A stretch of 29,559 nt of DNA from F23-B02 sp963625655 (GTDB taxonomy: Bacteria > Bacillota > Clostridia > Oscillospirales > Oscillospiraceae). Shown one piece after another: positions 12,358 to 20,739 of this stretch; within the stretch, counting starts at the first letter, position 1, and every line of letters starts with the position of its first letter. The position numbers and the translations under genes are program-made. The stretch is from NCBI GenBank assembly GCA_963625655.1, contig CAVFTS010000023.1, forward strand, positions 1 through 29,559, read 5' to 3'. Under the pieces are notes generated by a model. That model searched no databases, was not told the DNA's origin, and saw nothing but the letters and a program-made list of their open reading frames with translations.

Positions 12358-15156
12358 ATGGCACAGAAGTACGATTACACACTGAATCTTCCCAAGACCG
12401 ATTTTCCCATGAGAGCGGGTCTGCCCAAGCGTGAGCCGGAGATGCTCGCCCACTGGCAGGAGCTTGACATCTACAACGAAATGCTCAAGAAAAACGAGGG
12501 CAAGCCCCTGTTTAACCTGCACGACGGACCTCCGTTCAGCAACGGCAACATCCACATGGGACATGCACTTAATAAGTCCATCAAGGACTTTATCACCAGA
12601 AGCTATGCGATGCGCGGCTACTACACCCCCTACATCCCCGGCTGGGACAACCACGGTATGCCCATCGAGAGCGCCATCATCAAGGAGCAGAAGCTCAATC
12701 ACAAGGCGATGAGCGTCGCAGACTTCCGCTCCGCCTGCGAGGCTTATGCCGAGAAGTACATCGGCATTCAGATGGAGGGCTTCAAGCGCCTCGGTGTCAT
12801 TGCCGACTGGGAGCATCCCTATAAGACCATGAACAAGGGCTTTGAAGCTGACGAGGTCCGTGTCTTCGGCAAAATGTACGGCAAGGGCTACATCTACAAG
12901 GGCTTAAAGCCCGTCTACTGGTGCGCCCACGACGAGACGGCGCTTGCCGAGGCGGAGATCGAGTATCAGGACGACCCCTGCACCACCGTGTATGTCAAGT
13001 TCCCGATGAACGACGATCTCGGAAAACTGTCGCACCTCGACCTTTCTAAGCTCAACTTCCTCATCTGGACGACCACCGTCTGGACGCTGCCCGGCAACCT
13101 TGCCATCGCTCTGCATCCGAGCGAGAGCTACGCCGTCGTCAAGCCCGCAAACAGCGACGAAATGTACGTCATGGCGGAGGCGCTCGTCGAGAAGGTCATG
13201 CGCATCGGCGGATTTGAGGAGTACGCCGTCGTCGAGACGCACCCCGGCGAGTTCTTTGAGAATATGCTGGCGTCTCACCCCTTCCTGCCCAAGACCAGCC
13301 GTCTCGTGCTTGCCGACTACGTCACCATGGACTCCGGTACCGGCTGCGTTCACACCGCTCCCGGCTTCGGCGCCGACGACTATCAGACCTGCAAGCGCTA
13401 CGGTATGGATATGGTCGTTCCCGTGGACGATCAGGGTCGCCACACCGATTACGCCGGCAAGTACGCCGGTCTTAAAACCGACGAATCCAATCCGATCATC
13501 TTAAACGATATGAAGGAGAGCGGAGCGCTTTTCGCCTCCGAGGACATCGTTCACAGCTACCCGCACTGCTGGAGATGCAAGCACCCCATCATCTTCCGTG
13601 CCACTCCGCAGTGGTTCTGCTCCGTCGACGGCTTCAAGGACGAGGCGATCGCCGCCTGCGAAAACGTCCGCTGGCTGCCCGCATGGGGCAAGGACCGCAT
13701 GGGCGCAATGATCCGTGAGCGTGCCGACTGGTGCATCTCCCGTCAGCGCCGCTGGGGTCTGCCCATCCCCGTGTTCTACTGCTCCGACTGCGGAAAGCCC
13801 GTCTGCACCGACGAGAGCATCGAATCCGTCGCCTCCGTCTTTGAGAAGGAAGGCTCGAACGCATGGTTCGAGAAGGACGTCTCCGAGCTTCTGCCGGAGG
13901 GCTTCGTCTGCCCGCACTGCGGCGGCGTTCACTTCACCAAGGAAACCGACACCCTTGACGGTTGGTTCGACTCCGGCTCCACCCATTATGCCGCAATGAA
14001 GCGTGATCAGGGCTTCTGGCCCGCATCCATGTACATGGAGGGCGGCGACCAGTACAGAGGCTGGTTCCAGTCCTCGCTCTTGGTTGCGGTCGGCGCTCTG
14101 GGCATGGGCGCACCGTATAAGGAGTGCCTCACCCACGGCTGGACGGTCGACGGCGAAGGCAGAGCAATGCACAAGAGCCTCGGCAACGGCGTCGATCCCG
14201 CCGACATTATCAAGGAATTCGGCGCAGACATGATCCGTCTTTGGGCAGGCTCCGCCGATTACCACGTCGACGTGCGCTGCTCCAAGGAGATCTTCCGTCA
14301 GCTTTCGCAGAGCTACCTCAAGTTCCGCAACACCGCACGCTACTGCCTCGGCAACCTCGACGGATTTGACCCCGATTCCCCCGTTCCGCCGGAGGATATG
14401 TCGGAGCTTGACCGTTGGGTAATCACCCGCCTCAACACCCTCATCGAAAAGGCGTTTGCCGCCTACGACGAGTACGAGTTCCACGTCGTGTCGCACCTCA
14501 TTAACGACTTCTGCGTCGTCGAGCTGAGCAACTTCTACCTCGACATCATCAAGGACAGGCTGTACTGCGAGGAGAAAAACGGTCTCAAGCGCCGCTCGGC
14601 ACAGACCGCACTGTTCTTCATCCTCGACACGCTGACCAAGATGTTTGCGCCCATCCTTGCCTTCACCTGCGACGAGATCTGGCTGTCCATGAAGCACAGA
14701 AAGACCGACGACGGCCGCAACGTGGTGCTCAACGAGATGAACAAGCCCTTCACCGAGTACGCTCTTGATGAAAAAGAGATGGCGAAGTGGGATACGCTCA
14801 TCTCCGTCAGAAACGACGTGAACGGCGTGCTTGAGCGTGCGAGAGCCGACAAGCGCATCGGCAAGCCGCTTGAGGCTTCCGTGACCCTGAGCGCCAAAGG
14901 CGAGGGCGCCGAGCTTCTCGACCGTATCTCCGACATGGATCTCCGTGACCTGTTCATCGTCTCCGAGTGCCTCATCTCCGAGGACGCAGACGAGGAGGGC
15001 GCCGTTTCCGGCGTCGGCTCCGCAAATCCGGAGCTTAAGATCTCCGTCCGTGAGGCTCCCGGCGTAAAGTGTCCCCGCTGCTGGATGCATTCTCTGAAGG
15101 CGGACCCCGAAACGGGTCTCTGCCCCCGCTGCGCCGACGTAGTTTCAAAGCTCTGA
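12358..15156 (+). CDS. ileS: Isoleucine-tRNA ligase
   Basis: IleRS charges tRNA-Ile and edits valine. The 932-residue protein is a class I synthetase with HMGH (66-69) as the HIGH motif. The CP1 editing domain is at about 190-390 (WTTTVWTLPGNLA, GTGCVHTAPGFG). Zinc-ribbon-like pairs lie in the insert (CWRC, CSDC, CPHC). AMHKSLGN at 603-610 stands in for KMSKS, with A and H at the first and third positions. C-terminal zinc cysteines are at 905, 908, 922 and 925. The ATG at 12358 has GGAG nine bases upstream; a longer in-frame extension to 12247 crosses the terminator and is not IleRS-like. The leader is only about 65 bases after the terminator, and the T-box consensus AGGGTGGTACCGCG is absent, so it is not a T-box gene. 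No clear promoter is visible. Confidence 0.97.
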   Translation: MAQKYDYTLNLPKTDFPMRAGLPKREPEMLAHWQELDIYNEMLKKNEGKPLFNLHDGPPFSNGNIHMGHALNKSIKDFITRSYAMRGYYTPYIPGWDNHGMPIESAIIKEQKLNHKAMSVADFRSACEAYAEKYIGIQMEGFKRLGVIADWEHPYKTMNKGFEADEVRVFGKMYGKGYIYKGLKPVYWCAHDETALAEAEIEYQDDPCTTVYVKFPMNDDLGKLSHLDLSKLNFLIWTTTVWTLPGNLAIALHPSESYAVVKPANSDEMYVMAEALVEKVMRIGGFEEYAVVETHPGEFFENMLASHPFLPKTSRLVLADYVTMDSGTGCVHTAPGFGADDYQTCKRYGMDMVVPVDDQGRHTDYAGKYAGLKTDESNPIILNDMKESGALFASEDIVHSYPHCWRCKHPIIFRATPQWFCSVDGFKDEAIAACENVRWLPAWGKDRMGAMIRERADWCISRQRRWGLPIPVFYCSDCGKPVCTDESIESVASVFEKEGSNAWFEKDVSELLPEGFVCPHCGGVHFTKETDTLDGWFDSGSTHYAAMKRDQGFWPASMYMEGGDQYRGWFQSSLLVAVGALGMGAPYKECLTHGWTVDGEGRAMHKSLGNGVDPADIIKEFGADMIRLWAGSADYHVDVRCSKEIFRQLSQSYLKFRNTARYCLGNLDGFDPDSPVPPEDMSELDRWVITRLNTLIEKAFAAYDEYEFHVVSHLINDFCVVELSNFYLDIIKDRLYCEEKNGLKRRSAQTALFFILDTLTKMFAPILAFTCDEIWLSMKHRKTDDGRNVVLNEMNKPFTEYALDEKEMAKWDTLISVRNDVNGVLERARADKRIGKPLEASVTLSAKGEGAELLDRISDMDLRDLFIVSECLISEDADEEGAVSGVGSANPELKISVREAPGVKCPRCWMHSLKADPETGLCPRCADVVSKL

Positions 15157-15177
15157 AACGGGAAAATAGCTCCCGTT
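15157..15177 (+). other. Small hairpin between ileS and lspA
   Basis: A perfect 7-bp stem (AACGGGA 15157-15163 with TCCCGTT 15171-15177) with loop AAATAGC starts one base after the ileS stop. There is no T run after it, so it is not a typical terminator. It may protect the upstream 3' end or mark a processing point. Confidence 0.4.
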
Positions 15178-15208
15178 CGTTCCGAATAGAAAGAAAGGAA
15201 CCTTTATC

Positions 15209-16051
15209 ATGCTGTATGCCATTATCGCAGTCATAGTGCTGATACTTGACCAGTGGCTCAAGTATTGGGTAACGCTGAACATCACCCTCTCCACCGGAGA
15301 GCAGCCGCTTATCGGAGGCGTCATCAAGCTCGTAAACGTCCATAACGACGGCGCAGCGTTCAGCGCCTTCAGCAATGTGCCGTACATGAAGTGGGTGTTC
15401 ATCGGACTGACCGTGCTTTTGGCGGTCGCCGTTGCGGTTCTGCTTGCGAAGAAGGTCTTTAAGGGTCCCTTTGCGACGACCTGTCTCGTGCTTATCCTTG
15501 CGGGAGCGCTCGGCAACTGCATCGACCGCCTTATCTACGGCTACGTCGTGGATATGTTCAAGCTGGAGTTCGTGAACTTTGCGGTGTTCAACGTTGCGGA
15601 CTCCGTGCTGGTCGTGGCAAGCCTGCTGTTTATCATCTACCTGTTCGTCGGCGATAAGGACGACGGCAAAAAGGCTCCCGCCAAGGAGAAAAAGTCCAAA
15701 GCAAAGAAGAAGTCCGACGGTGAGAAGTCCCGCACAAAGAAGCGCAGCGAAACCGAGTCCGACGACACGGAGCTTTCCTGCGGGATCGACAGCCGCAGCG
15801 TCGAGGCGTCCGATGTATCCGCTCCCGTAAAAGCCGAGGAGCAGGATCCCTTCTGGGATTCCTTCAAGGCGTCCCTTCGTGAGGAGGAAAAGTCCTCTGC
15901 GGCAAAGACGCCGGAGGAGCCGAAGCTTGACCTTGCGGCAGTGAAGGAGGCAGCCCGCCCCGCCAAGAGCGAGGCGCCGGAGTTCCGTATGCCGCCCAAG
16001 GAGGAACCGGAGGAGTTCAGTCTTGAGGACATCCTTTCCGAATTTAAGTGA
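15209..16051 (+). CDS. lspA: Lipoprotein signal peptidase LspA with long charged C-terminal tail
   Basis: LspA is the membrane aspartyl protease that removes signal peptides from prolipoproteins. Residues 1-148 form a complete enzyme with four membrane segments. These include LDQWLKYW, the N46-D47-G48-A-A-F-S loop, and the catalytic aspartates D106 (GNCIDR) and D131 (FNVADS). Family members usually stop near 150-170 residues. This one goes on for about 130 more: first a Lys/Arg/Ser-rich stretch (about 150-190), then an acidic, Pro/Glu/Ala-rich disordered stretch. It ends in the possibly structured peptide EEFSLEDILSEFK. Because the last membrane segment of LspA leaves the C-terminus in the cytosol, the tail should be cytosolic. 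The ATG has AAAGGA upstream. The gene ends one base before the rluD start codon. Confidence 0.93.
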   Translation: MLYAIIAVIVLILDQWLKYWVTLNITLSTGEQPLIGGVIKLVNVHNDGAAFSAFSNVPYMKWVFIGLTVLLAVAVAVLLAKKVFKGPFATTCLVLILAGALGNCIDRLIYGYVVDMFKLEFVNFAVFNVADSVLVVASLLFIIYLFVGDKDDGKKAPAKEKKSKAKKKSDGEKSRTKKRSETESDDTELSCGIDSRSVEASDVSAPVKAEEQDPFWDSFKASLREEEKSSAAKTPEEPKLDLAAVKEAARPAKSEAPEFRMPPKEEPEEFSLEDILSEFK

Positions 16052-16052
16052 T

Positions 16053-16970
16053 ATGGACGAATTGAGAATAATTGCGGAGGAGAGCGGCGAGCGTATCGAC
16101 GCTCTCCTTGCTCAAAATGTGGAAACGCTCAGCCGCAGCGCCGTGCAGCGGCTCATCGACGGCGGCAGCGTGCTGGTAAACGGTGCGCCCGTCAGGAAAA
16201 ATTACAAATGCAGTCCCGGCGACGAGATATTTCTCGTGCTGCCGGAGAGCGAGGAAACGGAGCTTGTACCGCAGAACATTCCGCTCGACGTCGTGTACGA
16301 GGACGGCGACGTTATCGTCGTAAACAAGCCGCGGGGCATGGTGGTGCATCCTGCGCCGGGTCATCCCGACGGTACGCTCGTGAACGCCCTGCTGCACCAC
16401 TGCGGAAGCGGTCTGTCCGGCGTCGGCGGCGAGAAGCGCCCCGGCATCGTTCACCGCATCGACAAGGACACGTCGGGGCTTATCATCGCCGCCAAGAACG
16501 ATTTTGCGCACCTTGCGCTGTCGGCACAGCTTGCCGACAGGAGCCTTTCGAGGGTGTACGAGGCGGTCGTGCGGGGCGGTATGCGGCAGGATTCCGGGAC
16601 GGTAGACGCCCCCATCGGCAGACACCCGACCGACCGAAAGCGCATGGCAGTGACGGAGAAAAACTCCCGCAATGCAATCACGCACTGGGAGGTCGTCGCC
16701 CGCTATCGGGGCTACACCCATGTGCGCTGCCGTCTTGAGACCGGACGCACGCATCAGATACGGGTGCATATGGCTCACATCGGGCATCCCCTCCTCGGCG
16801 ACGGGATGTACGGTGCGCCCTGTCCCGAAAAGGGGCTGGAGGGTCAGTGCCTGCACGCAGCGCAGCTTAAGTTCGTACATCCCCGCAGCGGCGAGTGCGT
16901 TCATCTCAGCGCCCCCCTGCCGGAGTATTTCCTGAGCGTCCTCTCCCGCCTCGGTGCGGAAACGCTTTGA
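16053..16970 (+). CDS. RluA/RluD-family 23S rRNA/tRNA pseudouridine synthase
   Basis: This enzyme isomerises uridine to pseudouridine in structured RNA. The 305-residue protein has an N-terminal S4 RNA-binding domain (about 13-60, SRSAVQRLIDGGSVLVNG) and the RluA-type catalytic domain. The motif HRIDKDTSGL contains the catalytic D137, and KPRGMVVHPAPGH and GRTHQIRVHMAHIGHPLLGD complete the signature. It matches the YlyB/RluD group that follows lspA in many Firmicutes; the exact RNA site cannot be read from sequence. The ATG at 16053 lies one base after the lspA stop. The same frame runs 10 codons upstream, but that part is lspA coding sequence. A strong terminator follows. Confidence 0.94.
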   Translation: MDELRIIAEESGERIDALLAQNVETLSRSAVQRLIDGGSVLVNGAPVRKNYKCSPGDEIFLVLPESEETELVPQNIPLDVVYEDGDVIVVNKPRGMVVHPAPGHPDGTLVNALLHHCGSGLSGVGGEKRPGIVHRIDKDTSGLIIAAKNDFAHLALSAQLADRSLSRVYEAVVRGGMRQDSGTVDAPIGRHPTDRKRMAVTEKNSRNAITHWEVVARYRGYTHVRCRLETGRTHQIRVHMAHIGHPLLGDGMYGAPCPEKGLEGQCLHAAQLKFVHPRSGECVHLSAPLPEYFLSVLSRLGAETL

Positions 16971-16980
16971 TCGGAAAAGG

Positions 16981-17016
16981 CAAAATCGCCGGACTCCGCT
17001 GAGTCCGGCGATTTTG
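16981..17016. terminator. Bidirectional terminator between rluD and the ECF S-component gene
   Basis: A perfect 16-bp inverted repeat (16981-16996 with 17001-17016) surrounds the loop CGCT. The outer pairs are CAAAAT/ATTTTG, so a short T run follows the GC-rich stem in both directions. It ends the rightward ileS-lspA-rluD unit and the long leftward origin operon, which converge here. Confidence 0.92.
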
Positions 17017-17022
17017 CGCTTC

Positions 17023-17535
17023 TTATTTAAGTTTAAGATTCAGCTTTTCCGAGGGGAGGGCGAGGTACAGGGCGGAGCCCGCTGCCATGCCGAAGGCGCC
17101 CTGGATCACATTCATCGGCAGGTTTGCGATGGCGCCGGGACCGTACCCGAGTATCCAATACTCATACACAAAGTAGCCGGCGACCATGAATGCCTCTGCC
17201 GCAAGGGATGCCGTAACGGCGTTTACCGCAGGCTTTTTGAAAATGCAGCCTCGCAGGATGAGCCCCGCAATGAGCGCCATGAGCGCCTTTATCGCAAATG
17301 TGCCGGGTGCATACAGCATATAGCCCGTGATCACATCGGCAAGTCCGGAGCCGAGTCCCGCCGCCAATGCGCCCCACAGGGGTCCGAGGGCGAACGCCGA
17401 GAGAATGACGAGCGCATCACCTGCGTGTATGTACCCGCCCAAGGGGGTGGGGATGTGGGGAACAAGCGTCGTCACGCAGCAGAGCGCCGCAAACAACGCC
17501 GAAAACACCAGTGTCTTAGTTTTCCTGTCCCGCAC
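17023..17535 (-). CDS. ECF transporter S component (substrate-binding membrane subunit)
   Basis: S components of energy-coupling factor transporters bind a vitamin or metabolite in the membrane and are driven by a shared ATPase module encoded elsewhere. The 170-residue protein has about six membrane helices. Its N-terminus (TKTLVFSALFAALCCVTT, then PTPLGGYIHAGDALVIL) and the middle GPLWGALAAGLGSGLADVITGY are typical of the family. The conserved first-helix A-x-x-x-A pattern (ALFAAL) is used to dock the EcfT subunit. The substrate is unknown. The start is GTG at 17535, overlapping the acetyltransferase gene by 20 bases. No upstream ATG fits, and the ribosome site (GCGGTGA) is modest. A strong bidirectional terminator lies just downstream. 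Confidence 0.87.
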   Translation of the reverse strand: MRDRKTKTLVFSALFAALCCVTTLVPHIPTPLGGYIHAGDALVILSAFALGPLWGALAAGLGSGLADVITGYMLYAPGTFAIKALMALIAGLILRGCIFKKPAVNAVTASLAAEAFMVAGYFVYEYWILGYGPGAIANLPMNVIQGAFGMAAGSALYLALPSEKLNLKLK

Positions 17536-18109
17536 TGATATTCACCGCTCTTTCTATCCTGATGTTGCGCAGAAGCACGGCAGAGCCGATGCTGCGCTCA
17601 TAGATTTCGGGGATTATGCGTCCTATGATGCCCTCGGCGCTTTTTCTGCTCTTGAGGGGACAGTTCAAAATGTGGGTCTTTATTCCGTTTTTATAGTACC
17701 TGCACGGTACCTCCTCAAAGCCGAAGTTTTCGTAAAACTCCTTCGATGAGTCAAAATTCACCTCGCCGCCTTCGTATTCCGGAAGCTCTATGAGCAGCCC
17801 CTGCTTGTCACGATAGCGGTCTATGATGAGGTGCAGACTGTTTTCACGGTAGCCGCCCTCACGGTACCACGGCATGACGCAGAAATAGTTTATCAGCGGG
17901 TAGCCGTACATACCCCTGTGCGACACGAAGGCATACGCCACGACGACGTTAACACGGTCGTCGCTGACAAGCAGCAGCTCCATCTCGTCACGGCGCACCG
18001 CACTTTGAATGTTCAGGTGCGGCACAAGCTCCGGCTTGCGAAATTCATACCGCAAAAGCCCGTAGTAGTTGCGTACATCCTTGGGTTTAGCCTTTTTAAG
18101 TACCAGCAT
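17516..18109 (-). CDS. GNAT-family acetyltransferase, substrate unknown
   Basis: This 197-residue protein has the layout of a GCN5-related N-acetyltransferase. A central sheet region includes NVVVAYAFVSHRG and NYFCVMPWYREGGYRE, where the arginine/glycine-rich turn resembles the acetyl-CoA-binding motif A. The C-terminal FYENFGFEEVPCRYY is the usual GNAT ending. About 45 further residues of basic, helix-like tail follow. The ATG at 18109-18107 was chosen because AAGGTG lies six bases upstream; the reading frame continues upstream into the ABC transporter gene without GNAT-like sequence. It lies 31 bases after the ABC exporter and overlaps the ECF S-component gene. Whether it acts on a small molecule or a protein cannot be told. 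Confidence 0.75.
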   Translation of the reverse strand: MLVLKKAKPKDVRNYYGLLRYEFRKPELVPHLNIQSAVRRDEMELLLVSDDRVNVVVAYAFVSHRGMYGYPLINYFCVMPWYREGGYRENSLHLIIDRYRDKQGLLIELPEYEGGEVNFDSSKEFYENFGFEEVPCRYYKNGIKTHILNCPLKSRKSAEGIIGRIIPEIYERSIGSAVLLRNIRIERAVNISAGQEN

Positions 18110-18140
18110 TTCCGTCACCTTGTTCCTTTCGTTTCCGATT

Positions 18141-19868
18141 TTACTGCTGCGCCCTGTAAAGCTGCGCATATATGCCGTTGCGCTCAAGCAGGCTCTCGTG
18201 CGTTCCGGTCTCTGCGACCGAGCCGTGTTCGATGACGGCGATGGTGTCCGCATTTTTGACGGTGGAAAGCCTGTGCGCTATGATAACGACCGTTCTGCCC
18301 GCACTCAGCCTGTCGAGCGACGCCTGTATGCGGCGCTCCGTCACGGTGTCGAGCGCACTGGTCGCCTCATCCAAAATAAGTATCTTCGGGTTTTTGAGAA
18401 ACAGCCTCGCAATCGAAATCCTCTGCTTCTGCCCGCCGGAGAGCATCACTCCCCGCTCGCCTATGTAGCTGTCATAGCCTTGAGGCATCCGCATTATCTC
18501 GTCGTGTATCTCCGCAAGGCGAGCGGCGTTTTCGATTTCCGCATCGCTTGCGTCGGGTCTTCCGTAGCGGATGTTGTCACGCACGGTGCCTGCAAACATA
18601 TATACGTCCTGCTGAATGACGCCGACGCTGCGGTGCAGCGACTGCTGCTTTATGTTCCGAACGTCGATGCCGTCGATCCTTATACTGCCGGAGTCGAGAT
18701 CGTAAAACCTGAGTATGAGCTGGCTGAGGGTGGTCTTGCCGCCGCCGGAGGGCCCGATGAGCGCAAGACTTTTTCCCGGCTCGACCTTCATGCTCACATG
18801 GGACAGCACCTGCGTTTCCCCGTAGCCGAAGCACACGTCGCAAAGCTCGACCTCACCCGTGACCTCGCCAAGCTCGACGGCGTTCGGCGCATCCGTCACG
18901 GTGGGCTTTGTGTTCATAAGCTCAAGGAAGCGGGTAAAGCCCGCTGAGCCCTGCATATACTGCTCGATAAACATCGCAAGCTTGCGCACCGGGGTCACGA
19001 AGGTGGAGACGTACAGTGTAAAGGTTATGAGGTCTATGTAGTTCATGCGCCCCTGCATAATGAGCAGACCGCCGACGGCAATGACTGCGACCGGCATTAT
19101 GGACAGCGTAAATTCCATACCGCTCTGGAACAGTCCCATTACCTTATAATAATCCGATTTTGCGCTTCTGTAAAGACCGTTTGCTTCATCAAATTTAACA
19201 AGTTCGAGGTCCTCGTTAGCGAAAGCCTTTGCGGTTCGGATGCCGGAGACGCTGTTTTCGATGGCGGAGTAGATAACGCCGGTCTTTTTCTTGACCTCGA
19301 TGTTTGCGTCCCGCATTTTAAGGCGCTGGCTCAGCGTGAACCAAATGCACAGCGGCAGGAGGATAAGCAGCACGAGCGCAAGCTCCCACCGTATCGTGAA
19401 CATCAGGATCATTGCGCCGACTATGGTGACGGTGCAGATGATGATATTCTCCGGCCCGTGGTGCGCAAGCTCCGTTATCTCGAAAAGGTCGCTTGTGAGC
19501 CGGCTCATCACGGTGCCGGTGCGGTTGCGGTCGAAGTAGTCAAAGCCTAAGGTCTGCACATGGCGGAACAAATCACGCCGCATATTCGCCTCGATATGCA
19601 CACCCATGCGGTGGCCGAGGACGGTGATTATATAGTACAGCAGCGATTTCAGCAGATACGCCGCAACGAGAATGAGCATCACGACGAAAAAGGTCGTGAA
19701 CATCCGCTGCGGCAGGTAGGTCTGCATTGCGTTTTTCGAGACGTATGGGAACACGAGATCGACCGCCGACACAAGCACCGCACAGCACATATCGAGTATG
19801 AAAAGCTTCTTCTCGTCTCTTATGTAGTCAACGAAAATCGAAAATGGTTTTTTCGTATAATCTTTCAT
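18141..19868 (-). CDS. ABC exporter half-transporter (fused membrane and ATPase domains)
   Basis: This 575-residue protein has the MsbA/LmrA-like plan: a six-helix membrane domain (about 20-310) followed by an ATPase domain. The ATPase has Walker A GPSGGGKTT (372-380), the Q-loop near 419, the signature LSGGQ (476-480), Walker B ILILD with E501, and H532 in the switch IIAHRLS. All catalytic residues are present, so it should be an active ATPase working as a homodimer, or as a heterodimer with a protein outside the window. The substrate could be a lipid, drug or peptide; no peptidase domain is present. The ATG overlaps the rnhA stop by four bases (ATGA). Confidence 0.93.
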   Translation of the reverse strand: MKDYTKKPFSIFVDYIRDEKKLFILDMCCAVLVSAVDLVFPYVSKNAMQTYLPQRMFTTFFVVMLILVAAYLLKSLLYYIITVLGHRMGVHIEANMRRDLFRHVQTLGFDYFDRNRTGTVMSRLTSDLFEITELAHHGPENIIICTVTIVGAMILMFTIRWELALVLLILLPLCIWFTLSQRLKMRDANIEVKKKTGVIYSAIENSVSGIRTAKAFANEDLELVKFDEANGLYRSAKSDYYKVMGLFQSGMEFTLSIMPVAVIAVGGLLIMQGRMNYIDLITFTLYVSTFVTPVRKLAMFIEQYMQGSAGFTRFLELMNTKPTVTDAPNAVELGEVTGEVELCDVCFGYGETQVLSHVSMKVEPGKSLALIGPSGGGKTTLSQLILRFYDLDSGSIRIDGIDVRNIKQQSLHRSVGVIQQDVYMFAGTVRDNIRYGRPDASDAEIENAARLAEIHDEIMRMPQGYDSYIGERGVMLSGGQKQRISIARLFLKNPKILILDEATSALDTVTERRIQASLDRLSAGRTVVIIAHRLSTVKNADTIAVIEHGSVAETGTHESLLERNGIYAQLYRAQQ

Positions 19869-20308
19869 TTCAAGGCATATTTGTCCCGCTCCGCCACGGC
19901 GAGAGCGTCGCAGCGGTTGTTGTATTCGTTCTCCGCATGACCCTTCACCCAGTGACAGTGAAGCTCATGCTTTGCCGCTTCGTTCAAAAGCTTCTCCCAA
20001 AGGTCGGGGTTTAGGGCGGGCTTTTTGTCGGACTTTATCCAGCCCTTTTTCCGCCACGACTCCGCCCAGCCCTTCGACAGTGCGTCGATGACGTACTTCG
20101 AGTCGGAGTAAAGCTCAACAACGCAGGGCTCCTTAAGCGCCGACAGCGCAGCGATGACGCCCGAAAGCTCCATGCGGTTGTTGGTCGTCTCCTTCTCGCC
20201 GCCGGACATGACCTTTTCCCTGCCCATGTAGCGCAGTATCGCCCCCCAGCCGCCGGGTCCGGGATTGCCGGAGCAGGCGCCGTCGGTATATATCGTTACC
20301 GTTTTCAT
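19865..20308 (-). CDS. rnhA: Ribonuclease HI
   Basis: RNase HI cuts the RNA strand of RNA:DNA hybrids, removing R-loops and some primers. The 147-residue protein has the four catalytic acids D9 (YTDGACSGNPG), E47 (NNRMELSG), D69 (YSDSKYV) and D134 (NRCDALA), with H124 in the VKGHAENEYN loop. The Trp/Lys-rich basic protrusion (about 81-96, WAESWRKKGWIKS) typical of E. coli-like enzymes is present. It overlaps both neighbours by four bases (ATGA at each end), so translation is coupled to the SHOCT protein before and the ABC exporter after it. It lies two genes after gyrA. Confidence 0.96.
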   Translation of the reverse strand: MKTVTIYTDGACSGNPGPGGWGAILRYMGREKVMSGGEKETTNNRMELSGVIAALSALKEPCVVELYSDSKYVIDALSKGWAESWRKKGWIKSDKKPALNPDLWEKLLNEAAKHELHCHWVKGHAENEYNNRCDALAVAERDKYALK

Positions 20309-20727
20309 CTGTTCCGTTCCAGTCTTTCATAGCGCTCCTGCATCAGAGCGTACTCCTCCTTGGTGATGAGACCGTTCTCAAGGAAGGCGTCAAGCTGCTC
20401 GATTCTGCGGTCATGGTCATGCCCGGTGCTTGCTCGCATGCAGTCGGAATCGTAATACTCCCTTTCGGGAACGGGAGAACGCATCGGACGCTCAGGTGCT
20501 GCGGGAGCGGGCTCGCTCCCGTTCGGTCTTGCGGCACCGCTCTTTTTCCTTGAGGCTAAAAGCACCGGCACGGCGATCGCAGCGGCAACCGCAATGAGGA
20601 TAAACAGCATGCCGTTCATCTCCTGCGCAAGCTCACCCGCAAAAAAGATCACGCCGATGACTATCCAAAACACCGCAGATTTAAGGCAGCCCGCATTATT
20701 CTGTTTGTTCGAGTTGTTGCCGTTCAT
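20305..20727 (-). CDS. Small membrane protein with SHOCT-like C-terminal domain
   Basis: This 140-residue protein has a short polar Asn-rich N-terminus, two hydrophobic segments (about 16-31 and 39-58), and a Pro/Ala/Arg/Ser-rich linker (60-105). It ends in a helical hairpin (RRIEQLDAFLENGLITKEEY, about 106-125) that fits the SHOCT domain pattern of L..L...G.IT.eEye..K..LL. SHOCT domains are small oligomerisation or binding modules at the ends of many membrane proteins; the role here is unknown. The ATG follows GGAGG, 12 bases after the gyrA stop, and its stop overlaps rnhA. Confidence 0.8.
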   Translation of the reverse strand: MNGNNSNKQNNAGCLKSAVFWIVIGVIFFAGELAQEMNGMLFILIAVAAAIAVPVLLASRKKSGAARPNGSEPAPAAPERPMRSPVPEREYYDSDCMRASTGHDHDRRIEQLDAFLENGLITKEEYALMQERYERLERNR

Positions 20728-20739
20728 GCCGCAACCTCC

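Noticed and set aside
13501..15090. A 529-codon open frame antisense to ileS
   Set aside because: It lies wholly inside ileS, has a biased Val/Asp/Gly/His composition and no domain, and is explained by few stop codons in the complement of C-ending codons.
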